Of a DNA stretch of 55,734 nucleotides, positions 18,069 to 26,469 are shown one piece after another. How positions within the stretch are numbered: the stretch's first letter is position 1; each line of letters opens with the position of its first letter. The notes below the pieces were generated by a model that made no database searches, was not told the origin of the DNA, and worked only from the letters and a program-made list of their open reading frames with translations. The DNA is from Allomuricauda sp. TY007 (GTDB lineage Bacteria; Bacteroidota; Bacteroidia; Flavobacteriales; Flavobacteriaceae). The translations under genes and the position numbers were made by a program. Location: contig NZ_WUEG01000018.1 of the NCBI RefSeq assembly GCF_010468565.1, forward strand, positions 1 through 55,734, in the 5' to 3' direction.

Positions 18069-18995
18069 ATGGAAGAGATAATAAAGTTCAACAGTATTTG
18101 CGAATATAACGAGTACTATGGTATCAATACCGAGCATCCCTTGGTAACGGTCATCGATTTTTCAAAGGCACAGCCTGCAATACCGGGCAAAATGAATTAT
18201 GGGTTTTATTTGGTCGTGCTCAAGGATGTGAAATGTGGTGATATGCATTATGGCAAACACTACTATGACTATCAAGAAGGTACTTTGGTATTCCTGGGAC
18301 CTGGACAGGTGGCCGGAAGGGCGCTGACCAAAGAGGAAAAAGCGAATTGCGAAGCGGAGAACGGCAAGAGAAAACCAAAGGGGTATGCCCTGGCTTTTCA
18401 TCCAGACCTTATCAAGGGTACGGCATTGGGCAGTAAAATCAGTAATTATACGTTTTTCTCCTACCAGGTGAACGAGGCCTTGCATATTTCGGATCAGGAG
18501 CGGGAAATCGTCCTGGACAGTTTCTCCAAAATTGCTTTTGAGCTGAAGCAGGCCATTGATAAGCATAGCAAAACACTCATCGTGTCAACTATAGAATTGT
18601 TCCTCAACTATTGTCTGCGGTTCTACGACCGACAGTTCATCACAAGGGACAATCAGAACCAAGGGATTTTGAACCGATTTGAAAGTTTGCTCAATGATTA
18701 TTTTGTGTCTGGGGACCCAAAGACCAACGGATTGCCCTCGGTGGGGTATTTTGCCACTGAATTCAATCTTTCTTCCAATTATTTTGGGGATTTGGTCAAA
18801 AAGGAAACCGGAAAGACAGCTCAAGAGTACATTCAGACCAAAGTGATTGATGTGGCCAAGGAACGGATCTATGATACCACCAAGTCAGTGAGCCAAGTTG
18901 CCTATGAGCTGGGGTTCAAATACCCATCACACTTTACACGCTTGTTCAAACAGCATGTGGGCCATTCGCCCAATGACTATCGCATGCTCAATTAA
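18069..18995 (+). CDS. AraC-family transcriptional regulator of the efflux operon
   Basis: From ATG 18069 the protein has 308 residues. The N-terminal part (VTVIDFSKAQPAIPGKMNYG ... YQEGTLVFLGPGQVAG) looks like a cupin-type AraC sensor domain. The last 100 residues carry the double helix-turn-helix: 'SVGYFATEFNLSSNYFGDLV' and 'SVSQVAYELGFKYPSHFTRL', then FKQHVGHSPNDYR, the AraC signature. It sits 170 bp upstream of, and in the same direction as, an RND efflux operon, an arrangement typical for a local activator responding to a small molecule. An in-frame extension to 17910 is unlikely because its translation lacks family resemblance. Confidence 0.9.
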   Translation: MEEIIKFNSICEYNEYYGINTEHPLVTVIDFSKAQPAIPGKMNYGFYLVVLKDVKCGDMHYGKHYYDYQEGTLVFLGPGQVAGRALTKEEKANCEAENGKRKPKGYALAFHPDLIKGTALGSKISNYTFFSYQVNEALHISDQEREIVLDSFSKIAFELKQAIDKHSKTLIVSTIELFLNYCLRFYDRQFITRDNQNQGILNRFESLLNDYFVSGDPKTNGLPSVGYFATEFNLSSNYFGDLVKKETGKTAQEYIQTKVIDVAKERIYDTTKSVSQVAYELGFKYPSHFTRLFKQHVGHSPNDYRMLN

Positions 18996-19003
18996 TGGAT
19001 TGC

Positions 19004-19027
19004 CACTGTTGGGGAAAACAGTGTTTT
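19004..19027 (+). terminator. Short hairpin terminator after the AraC-family gene
   Basis: CACTGTT (19004-19010) and AACAGTG (19017-19023) form a perfect 7-bp stem followed by TTTT. It begins 9 bp after the regulator's stop codon. It is weak, so some readthrough into the efflux genes is possible. Confidence 0.45.
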
Positions 19028-19164
19028 GAACTATGATTCCGTGGTCGATTCTTAACCGCGGAAATGAGATTTTTTTCAAAATTTTAGGGATGTATGGAAG
19101 ACTAACCCGTTATCGGGCTTGGGTTTCTGACCCATTATTACAATTAATCAAAAACAACAACACC

Positions 19165-20343
19165 ATGAAAAAAGAAAATTTGCAAACAATGACGGCCATT
19201 ATTTTGATGGCAATACTTGGAACAGGTTTGGTTTCTTGTCTGGATTCCAATGCTGCAGAGCAGACCACAGCAGCCCTGCCAACACCCTACATACTTCCTT
19301 CCGAGGAAAATATCACGGATTGGGACGAGTATATTGGACGTTTTGAGGCTTCCGAACGGGTGGAGGTCAGATCCAGGGTGAATGGATATATCGAATCCGT
19401 GAACTTTCAGGATGGCGATTTTGTGGAAAAGGGTCAAGTACTTTTTGTAATCGATCAGCGTCCTTTCCATGCAGCACTGAAACAGGCAGAAGCTGAGAAG
19501 CTTCAAGCGGAAGCCGATTTGCAGCGGACCAAGAGCGATTATGAGCGTGTGGCTGCGGTGCAGGATTCCAGAGCGGTATCCATGGAAGAAGTGGAGCAGC
19601 GTAAACAATTGGCCCGTTCCTCGGAAGCCAGATTGATGGCGGCCAATGCCCGATTGACACAGGCTCGTTTGGATTTGGGCTATACCAAGATCAAAGCACC
19701 CATTAGTGGGAAGGTCAGTGAGAAATTTGTCGACCCCGGTAATTATATTTCGGGTGGGGCTGCCAATGCTACCTTGTTGACTACGGTACTTCAGGTAAAT
19801 CCCATGCATTTTTATTTTGATGCCAGTGAATCCGATTTTTTCAATGATGGATCAGGTTCAGGGGAAAACCTCTCCAATGCCCAAAAAAAGGTTTTGGTGA
19901 AATTGACCAATGAGAACTCGTTCAGTCGTGAGGGCCAAATGGATTTTGTGGACAATGAAATCCAACAGACCACTGGGACCATCCGAGGAAGGGCCGTTTT
20001 CAACAATGATGACATGGAACTTGAATCGGGGATGTTTGGAAGGGCCAGGCTCTTGGGCAATAAATTCAAGGTTATATTGATTCCCGAGGAAGTTGTCACC
20101 ACAAACCAGTCCCAAAAAATTGTGTACACCATTGGTGATGACAATACGGTGCAGATCAGGCCCATTCAAGTCGGGAAGCTCTACAACCATAAGTATAGGA
20201 TTGTTTTGAACGGCTTGTATCCTGAAGATAAGGTCATCAGTGGCAATTTGCTCAAGGTTCGTCCCGGTATTCCGGTCCATCCAAAACAAACTGCATTTAA
20301 AGTGGAACGTGACACAGCGGTCACCTCATTGGCATCCTTATGA
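19165..20343 (+). CDS. RND efflux periplasmic adaptor (HlyD/AcrA family)
   Basis: Starting at ATG 19165 the product has 392 residues and a lipoprotein signal (LGTGLVSC). It shows the adaptor order: barrel-sandwich half (VEVRSRVNGYIESVNFQDGD), the helical hairpin (AALKQAEAEKLQAEADLQRT ... EEVEQRKQLARSSEARLMAA), the second lipoyl half (GYTKIKAPISGKVSEKFVDP) and beta-barrel/membrane-proximal domains (TIRGRAVFNNDD, LIPEEVVTTNQSQ). It bridges the inner-membrane RND pump encoded next and the TolC-like channel encoded third. The frame extends upstream to 19033, but that stretch has no signal peptide. The next gene is 176 bp away, across a strong hairpin. Confidence 0.93.
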   Translation: MKKENLQTMTAIILMAILGTGLVSCLDSNAAEQTTAALPTPYILPSEENITDWDEYIGRFEASERVEVRSRVNGYIESVNFQDGDFVEKGQVLFVIDQRPFHAALKQAEAEKLQAEADLQRTKSDYERVAAVQDSRAVSMEEVEQRKQLARSSEARLMAANARLTQARLDLGYTKIKAPISGKVSEKFVDPGNYISGGAANATLLTTVLQVNPMHFYFDASESDFFNDGSGSGENLSNAQKKVLVKLTNENSFSREGQMDFVDNEIQQTTGTIRGRAVFNNDDMELESGMFGRARLLGNKFKVILIPEEVVTTNQSQKIVYTIGDDNTVQIRPIQVGKLYNHKYRIVLNGLYPEDKVISGNLLKVRPGIPVHPKQTAFKVERDTAVTSLASL

Positions 20344-20373
20344 GAATACCCCGATTATAATTTGAAGTGTTAG

Positions 20374-20409
20374 GCCAGGCCCACTGCGGAATCGGTCAGT
20401 GGGCCCGGC
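20374..20409 (+). other. Strong GC-rich hairpin between adaptor and pump genes
   Basis: GCCAGGCCCACTG (20374-20386) pairs with CAGTGGGCCCGGC (20397-20409) at 12 of 13 positions around a 10-nt loop. No T-run follows, so it is not a standard terminator. In a 176-bp gap inside an otherwise compact efflux operon it could slow polymerase or protect the adaptor transcript. Confidence 0.5.
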
Positions 20410-20519
20410 ATTTCATCAATAGGCTTTTCCATGCATGCGCACGGACTGGCCAGGGAACTTAATTTTAAAATTGAAGTAAAAACGAACGTGGTTCGTAACA
20501 CATTAACCCATAGTAAATC

Positions 20520-23500
20520 ATGAAATTCACACATAATTTTATCAAGAGGCCCATACTCTCCATTGTGATTTCCATCATTTTGATGATCCTGGGAGGACTG
20601 GCCTATTTTACGCTACCGGTATCCCAGTATCCCGAAGTGGCGCCGCCAACGGTTGTAGTGACGGCCTCCTATCCCGGAGCAAGCGCCGAGACCATTTCAA
20701 AGACCGTGGCAACCCCCTTGGAACAAGAAATCAACGGGGTGGAAGGGATGATATATATGCTGTCCCAAGCTACCAACGACGGTCTGTTGAACTTGACCAT
20801 CTCCTTTAAACAGGGCGTGGATGTCGACCAGGCCCAGGTCTTGGTACAAAACCGGGTGGCCATTGCAGAGGCAAGGCTGCCGGAACAGGTAAGACGATTG
20901 GGGATAACCACCCAAAAAAGTTCTCCCGATCTTATGATGGTCATCCATATGATCTCTCCAGATGAAACCTATGATCAGACCTATTTGGCCAATTATGCCA
21001 ATTTTCAGATTATAGATAAGATTTCAAGGATAGAGGGAATCGGGGACGTCCAAATGTTTGGGGGCGATCAATACTCCATGCGCATTTGGCTCAATCCCGA
21101 TAGAATGGCCAGCATGGATATGACCCCAAACGAAGTGCTCAACGCATTACGGGCCCAAAATGTACAGGTGGCTGGGGGTACCCTCAACCAACAGCCCCTT
21201 ATGGATCAAAATGCCTTTGAGGTCAATATCCAGACCCAGGGAAGACTCCACACCAAGGAAGAGTTTGAGGATATTATCGTCAGAAATGGCGATAGGGGGC
21301 AGTTGGTGCGTGTCCGTGACATTGGTCGCGTCGAGCTTGGCTCGGCCAGTTATGCGACCAAAGGTTATTTGGACGAGTACCCAGCGGTGGCCCTGCCCGT
21401 TTTTCAACGGCCCGGGAGCAACGCCTTGGAAACTGCGGACTCCGTTATGAAGACCATGGAGGAGGTGTCCAAGGATTTTCCCAAAGGGGTGGAATACCGC
21501 ATCGTGTACAACCCAACGGAATTTATAGCCCAATCCATTGATGAGGTGGGCGTTACTATTTATGAGGCAATCATTCTTGTGGTTTTGGTGATCATATTGT
21601 TTTTACAGACCTGGAGGGCGGCCATCATACCTATTTTGGCAATTCCGGTATCACTGATCGGAACTTTTGCCGTAATGCAGGCCCTTGGGTATTCCCTCAA
21701 TAATTTGACACTTTTCGGGTTGGTCCTGGCCATTGGTATTGTGGTGGACGATGCCATTGTGGTGGTGGAAAATATGGAACGGAACTTAAGAACTGGCATG
21801 GGCGTTAAAAAGGCGGCCCAGAAGACCATGGATGAGGTCGGCGGGGCCTTGATCGCTATGGGGCTGGTCCTGGTGGCCGTATTTCTGCCCACCATTTTCC
21901 TAAAGGGGATCAGTGGTGCCTTTTACAGCCAGTTTGGTGTCACAGTGGCCGTGGCCACGATGATATCCGTGTTCGTTTCCCTTACCCTGAGTCCGGCCAT
22001 GGCAGCCATTGTAATGAAAAAACATAAAGAAGAGCCTACTAACACAGCGGTAACGACAAAATTCGGCTTTGTGCCCAAGTTTTTTGACCGGTTCAATACC
22101 CTTATGGATTGGGTATCCATGAAGTACGGCAAAATAACGGAAAGGTTCATTGGAAAAAGAAAATGGGTCCTGTTGGCCTACTTAGGACTTATTTTGCTCA
22201 CTGTGGTTGCCTTCTATCGGGTGCCCACCGGTTTTATTCCCGAACAAGATCAGGGCTATTTCATCAACATTATCCAATTGCCCCCAGGGTCTTCCTTGGA
22301 GCGGACGGATAAAGTGATCCAAAAGGCCATTGATAGTGTTTTGACCATAGATGGGGTGAAAAATGCTGTGGCCTTTACCGGATTTGATGCCGCAACCTTT
22401 ACCAACTCCTCCAATGCGGGCGTGATCTTTACGGCCTTGGAAGATTTTGAGGTACGAAATAGAAAGGATATCACCTTTAAGGGACTCCAACAACAGTTGA
22501 CCCAAAAGTTGGCCCCATTTGAGGATGCCTTTACTGTGGTCGTGGCCCCACCCCCGGTTCGGGGGATTGGTAATGCCGGCGGTTTTAAAATGATGTTGCA
22601 AGATCGGACCGGATTGGGTACGGAACAGTTATTACAGGCAGGTCAGCAATTGATGGGGGCGGCGAACCAAGACCCGGCGCTCAACAGTGTCTTTACCTTT
22701 TTCAATACCAGCTCGCCCCAGTTGTTCTTCGATTTGGACAAGGAAAAGGCACAGACCTTGGGCATACCCATCCAGGAAATCTCAAGTGCCATGGAAGTCT
22801 ATATGGGCTCTGCCTTTGTGAATGATTTCAACATGCAGGGGAAAACTTTCCGGGTGACCGCACAGGCGGACGGAGCGTATCGATACACCCCGCAGGACCT
22901 TACCCGGATCAGGGTGCGCAATAAAAATGGCGAGATGGTTCCCTTGAGCGCCGTGGGAAAACTGAAGGATGTTTCGGGGCCTGCCCGTGTACCGAGGTAC
23001 AATCTGTATCCAGCTTTGGCACTCAGTGGAAACGTTAATCCAGGGTATAGCTCAGGAGAGGCTTTGGAGGCCATGGAACGTTTGGCGGACCAAATACTAC
23101 CAGAAGGTATCGACTATGAGTGGACGGAATTGGCCTATCAACAAAAGGCCACTGGAAATACCGCTGGAATCGCCTTTGGATTGGCTGTTCTGTTTGTATT
23201 CCTGTTATTGGCCGCCCAGTATGAAAGTTGGGTGTTGCCCTTGGCCGTGATTCTGATCGTACCGATGTGTTTGTTGTCTTCAATGACAGGAATTGGCATC
23301 ATGGGCATGGACAACAACATCCTTACCCAGATAGGGTTGGTGGTTCTGGTGGGACTGGCCAGTAAGAATGCCATCCTGATTGTTGAATTTGCCAAGCAAT
23401 TGGAAGATCAGGGGTACAGTTTGGAGGAGGCTGCCAAAGAAGCCGCTAGATTGAGACTTCGGCCCATTTTAATGACCGCGTTTGCCTTCATCTTAGGGGT

Positions 23501-23666
23501 GGTGCCCTTGGTGTTGGCCACGGGTGCAGGAGCTGAAATGAGACGTTCCTTGGGTACTGCGGTCTTCAGTGGCATGTTAGGGGTAACCCTCTTTGGTTTA
23601 CTGTTCACCCCGGTTTTCTATGTACTGTGCAGAAACTTGGGAAAAAAACAAAAGCAATTGAACTAA
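20520..23666 (+). CDS. RND multidrug efflux pump, inner-membrane subunit (AcrB/MexB type)
   Basis: The 1048-residue product has the normal length for the HAE1 family. The N-terminus (FIKRPILSIVISIILMILGG) forms the first helix, followed by a porter loop with YPGASAETISKTVATPLEQE. The membrane core has 'GIVVDDAIVVVENMERNLR', whose aspartates belong to the proton relay of helix 4; the second half mirrors the first, with 'GFIPEQDQGYFI' and GLASKNAILIVEFAKQLED. It exports hydrophobic or amphiphilic compounds using proton motive force together with the flanking adaptor and outer-membrane factor. The start at 20520 is the standard MKFTHNFIKRP. The TolC-like gene follows after 13 bp. The substrate range cannot be told from sequence. 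Confidence 0.96.
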   Translation: MKFTHNFIKRPILSIVISIILMILGGLAYFTLPVSQYPEVAPPTVVVTASYPGASAETISKTVATPLEQEINGVEGMIYMLSQATNDGLLNLTISFKQGVDVDQAQVLVQNRVAIAEARLPEQVRRLGITTQKSSPDLMMVIHMISPDETYDQTYLANYANFQIIDKISRIEGIGDVQMFGGDQYSMRIWLNPDRMASMDMTPNEVLNALRAQNVQVAGGTLNQQPLMDQNAFEVNIQTQGRLHTKEEFEDIIVRNGDRGQLVRVRDIGRVELGSASYATKGYLDEYPAVALPVFQRPGSNALETADSVMKTMEEVSKDFPKGVEYRIVYNPTEFIAQSIDEVGVTIYEAIILVVLVIILFLQTWRAAIIPILAIPVSLIGTFAVMQALGYSLNNLTLFGLVLAIGIVVDDAIVVVENMERNLRTGMGVKKAAQKTMDEVGGALIAMGLVLVAVFLPTIFLKGISGAFYSQFGVTVAVATMISVFVSLTLSPAMAAIVMKKHKEEPTNTAVTTKFGFVPKFFDRFNTLMDWVSMKYGKITERFIGKRKWVLLAYLGLILLTVVAFYRVPTGFIPEQDQGYFINIIQLPPGSSLERTDKVIQKAIDSVLTIDGVKNAVAFTGFDAATFTNSSNAGVIFTALEDFEVRNRKDITFKGLQQQLTQKLAPFEDAFTVVVAPPPVRGIGNAGGFKMMLQDRTGLGTEQLLQAGQQLMGAANQDPALNSVFTFFNTSSPQLFFDLDKEKAQTLGIPIQEISSAMEVYMGSAFVNDFNMQGKTFRVTAQADGAYRYTPQDLTRIRVRNKNGEMVPLSAVGKLKDVSGPARVPRYNLYPALALSGNVNPGYSSGEALEAMERLADQILPEGIDYEWTELAYQQKATGNTAGIAFGLAVLFVFLLLAAQYESWVLPLAVILIVPMCLLSSMTGIGIMGMDNNILTQIGLVVLVGLASKNAILIVEFAKQLEDQGYSLEEAAKEAARLRLRPILMTAFAFILGVVPLVLATGAGAEMRRSLGTAVFSGMLGVTLFGLLFTPVFYVLCRNLGKKQKQLN

Positions 23667-23679
23667 AATATTATTGAAA

Positions 23680-25122
23680 ATGAATTATATCATCAAAACA
23701 ATATGCTATTCTTTGGCCTTTATAGGTTTTTTGACCGTTTATGGACAAGAGGATGGGCTTGATTCGGGTTGGCGATGGCACGTCGCTCCCCAAGAACATG
23801 TGGAACTTTATATTGGCAATGATACCATCACCCGAACGGCATTGCCCATAACGGACGAAAAGCATTGGTGGGAGGCCTTTGGCTATCAAACCTTGGACAC
23901 CTTGGTGGAAAAGGCCATGGCGAGCAATGTGGATATCAAAATAGCGGTCGCCCAATTGGAACAGGCCAAGGCTCGAAAAAATGTGGCCATGGCCAAATTG
24001 TTCCCTACTTTGCGTTTGGAGCCTTCCTTTTCAAGGCAGGAATTCTCCGCCAATCGGCCCAACCCGTTTGGTGGGCAACTGGGACCGGTAACCTTGAGTA
24101 CCTATGAAGCACCGGTGACCCTGTCCTATGAGTTGGACATATTTGGTAAGAACATCAATGATCTCGAAGCCACCAATCTAATTTCTAAGGCAAATGATGA
24201 AAATAGGAAACAAGTTATGTTGGAAGTGATCACCGAGGTGGCCAACAACTTTTTTTTGATGCTGCGCTTGGATGCTGAAATAGATTTATTGAAACATACC
24301 GAGAAAACCCGATTGGACAATCTGGATATTGCATCGACACGATATAATGCCGGTTTGGTCAGCCAAATTGATGTGCTCAGGGCCAAGACGGAACTGGCTT
24401 CCGTACAGGTGCAAATGAAAAACACCCAAAAATTGCGCTCCGAAATCGAGTTGGTATTAGCGGAACTCATTGGGGAGGACGCGTCCACTTTTGAGGTGTC
24501 GCACACCCAGATCAAATATTTGCCTCCGGATGTCGCATTTTTGAGAAAAGACTCCATTTTGGTTACAAGACCGGATCTTAGAGCTTCAAAATTGATGATT
24601 GCATCCGCAGAAAAAAAGTTGGCCCATCAGCGGAAACAATTACTGCCCGCACTTCATCTTAGCGGTGCCTATGGATATTTGTCCGGAGATTCAGACAATC
24701 TCATAGAAAGGAACAGTAGGACTTGGTTTGCCGGGGTCTCTGCCTCGCTGCCGCTCTTTGAAGGAGGAAAAAAACGAGCGGAGATCAAATTGCGTAAAAG
24801 CGAATTGGAAGAGCAACAACGGAATTATGACCGGGCAGTGCTCCAATCCTTTCGACAAGTCGAGAATACCTTTTCCAATTTGAATTGGATCCACGAACAG
24901 CTTTTGGCCCAGCAAGAGTTTGTAATGGCTGCCAGGGATGCATCGGAGCTGACCAATGAACGATATCGAAAGGGACTCGTGAATTATATTGATGTGGTGG
25001 ATGCGCAGCGCCAAGTGCTGGAGGCCGAACGTCTCAGTGTACAGCTTTTTGGTCAAGAACTTTCCGAGCGGGTCCGTCTGATCAGGGAGCTGGCCCTTGC
25101 TCCAGAATGGGAAGGGAATTAA
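23680..25122 (+). CDS. Outer-membrane efflux channel (TolC/OprM family)
   Basis: From ATG 23680 the protein has 480 residues with a signal peptide (IIKTICYSLAFIGFLTVYGQ). Two OEP repeats are visible, each with long helices and a beta segment: APVTLSYELDIFGKNINDLE with TRYNAGLVSQIDVLRAKTEL, and FAGVSASLPLFEGGKKRAEI with NERYRKGLVNYIDVVDAQRQ. These are diagnostic for TolC-like factors. It completes the tripartite pump. A TTG two codons upstream also opens the frame but is less likely. No lipobox Cys is seen after the signal, unlike many OprM-type relatives. Confidence 0.94.
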   Translation: MNYIIKTICYSLAFIGFLTVYGQEDGLDSGWRWHVAPQEHVELYIGNDTITRTALPITDEKHWWEAFGYQTLDTLVEKAMASNVDIKIAVAQLEQAKARKNVAMAKLFPTLRLEPSFSRQEFSANRPNPFGGQLGPVTLSTYEAPVTLSYELDIFGKNINDLEATNLISKANDENRKQVMLEVITEVANNFFLMLRLDAEIDLLKHTEKTRLDNLDIASTRYNAGLVSQIDVLRAKTELASVQVQMKNTQKLRSEIELVLAELIGEDASTFEVSHTQIKYLPPDVAFLRKDSILVTRPDLRASKLMIASAEKKLAHQRKQLLPALHLSGAYGYLSGDSDNLIERNSRTWFAGVSASLPLFEGGKKRAEIKLRKSELEEQQRNYDRAVLQSFRQVENTFSNLNWIHEQLLAQQEFVMAARDASELTNERYRKGLVNYIDVVDAQRQVLEAERLSVQLFGQELSERVRLIRELALAPEWEGN

Positions 25123-25131
25123 ATACAATGT

Positions 25132-25255
25132 TTAAGGCAGGGGGTATTGACGATTCATTTTATGTAAAGTGGATTTGGGAACATTATTTTCTTGGGAAAT
25201 AATTTTTGTCCAAGAACAGTTTAGGATAACTATGTCCCAAGTAGCCCCTGCCTAA
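25132..25255. repeat. Inverted-repeat-bounded 124-bp segment (possible MITE-like remnant)
   Basis: AGGCAGGGG (25135-25143) and CCCCTGCCT (25245-25253) are perfect 9-bp inverted arms. They lie at the ends of a non-coding segment between the efflux operon and the hipA remnant. Inside, ATTATTT and AAATAAT form a small hairpin around TCTTGGG. No clear target duplication is visible. It might instead be a long-loop transcript end of the efflux operon. Confidence 0.35.
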
Positions 25256-25270
25256 CTATTGTTGGGTTTC

Positions 25271-25896
25271 GCTGAGAACGCCCTTGTTTTTTTTTAAGAA
25301 TGGTGAACCGGCATACATCACCAAACGTTTTGATATTGGCGAGGACGGTTGTAAACTCGCCCAGGAGGATTTTGCGACCTTGGCGGGAAAAACACCCCAA
25401 ACGGATGGTGAGGACTATAAGTGCCAAGGCAGCTATCTTGATCTTTTCGAGTTGATGCAACACTTTTTACCAGCCTATAAATTGGAAATGCCCAAAATGT
25501 TCAAGCTGTTGGTTTTCAACTATCTGTTTTTCCAATGGTGATGCTCATTTAAAGAACTTCTCCATACTGCAAACCCTCTTTGGAGACCATCGATTGAGTC
25601 CCGCATATGACCTTTTTAATACTGCTATCCACGTCAATGATGACACCTTTGCCCTAGATGAAGGTCTTTTGCCTAGAAGCATGGCACAGACGAATATTCC
25701 ATCCCAGTTCAAGATATTCTCAGATACCATAGAATTGCATAAAAAGCAATTTGAGACCATTATGGAAGATATGTTGACCCAATCCAAAAAGGTTCAATGG
25801 TTCACAGATGCTTCTTTTCTGGATAAAAGGACCAAAAGAAGTTTCTTTCAAGCGTATCAGACACGCTTGGCACAGTTCAGGAAATTAGATCAATAG
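25271..25896 (+). pseudogene. HipA-type toxin kinase, C-terminal remnant with two frame breaks
   Basis: Reading across frames gives a continuous HipA C-terminal kinase domain: AENALVFF, then KNGEPAYITKRFD and 'QEDFATLAGKTPQTDGEDYK', then FKLLVFNYLF, SNGDAHLKNFSILQT, LSPAYDLFNTAIHVNDDTFA and a normal C-terminal end at 25896. Two single-base insertions break it. One lies in the T-run 25287-25295 (nine T where eight fit) and one in the T-run 25527-25531 (five T where four fit). The second creates a TGA at 25539. The N-terminal third of the protein is absent. HipA kinases phosphorylate translation factors and are toxins paired with an antitoxin; none is seen here. Both breaks are in homopolymers, so sequencing error is possible, but the missing 5' end favours a real pseudogene. 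Confidence 0.8.
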
Positions 25897-25940
25897 TTAT
25901 TGCTATTTGCTCTCTCTACGGTCAATATATTTTTTCAAGC

Positions 25941-26120
25941 AATACGTTTCCATACATCTTCAAATGGGTTAAATCTCTCCAGACCTTCACCGGATATGAA
26001 GGGGAATCCTTACGTGGCCTTCCTCCGTTGATTGCCGATTCATTGTAGGATATGTTCGGTAACATTATTTTCAAGGAATGGCTGGAATCCACCAATAGAG
26101 AACTTCAAATCATACTGTAA
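25941..26120 (+). pseudogene. Fragment of a second HipA-family protein (N-terminal region)
   Basis: One frame reads FTGYEGESLRGLPPLIADSL, then a TAG (26046-26048), then DMFGNIIFKEWLESTNRE, ending at TAA 26118. The GLPP..ADSL-x-D.FGN pattern is characteristic of the N-terminal part of single-chain HipA proteins, where the interrupted position is normally proline. Since it is an N-terminal piece lying downstream of a C-terminal HipA piece, the two cannot be one gene in normal order. No intact start or kinase part is attached. It is a decayed fragment. Confidence 0.6.
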
Positions 26121-26469
26121 TCGAAAGGATTGGACTCGTGGATATCGCTTCTTTGGTCAGTAATCTTCTGTCTGGTCATACTGGATCAGCTGGATGGTTG
26201 ATACCACTAAAAACGGTAAATTGAGCCACCCAATAAACGACTTTAGTGATCTAAAATCAGCTTTTTGCCTTATATCCAAAGGTGTTCAATGCTATCCAGC
26301 GAGTGTGGTATACGATGTCCAGCGTTTCCAGGATGATTGCAAAAGAACATGTAGAGACATTTAAATGATATGAAAGTCGTTAAAATTTAGTAAACGTTGT
26401 TAAACCCTTACTTCTTGGCATTTTTTTGATATTCTTGAAAGCATATTGAAATTAACATATCAAGAAATC
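26121..26469. other. Decayed or non-coding stretch upstream of pckA
   Basis: No reading frame in either strand gave a recognisable product. One plus frame of about 60 codons is open from roughly 26190 to 26365 but resembles nothing I know. It is probably further relic DNA continuing the hipA remnants. The last 80 bp should hold the pckA promoter, which cannot be placed with confidence. Confidence 0.4.
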
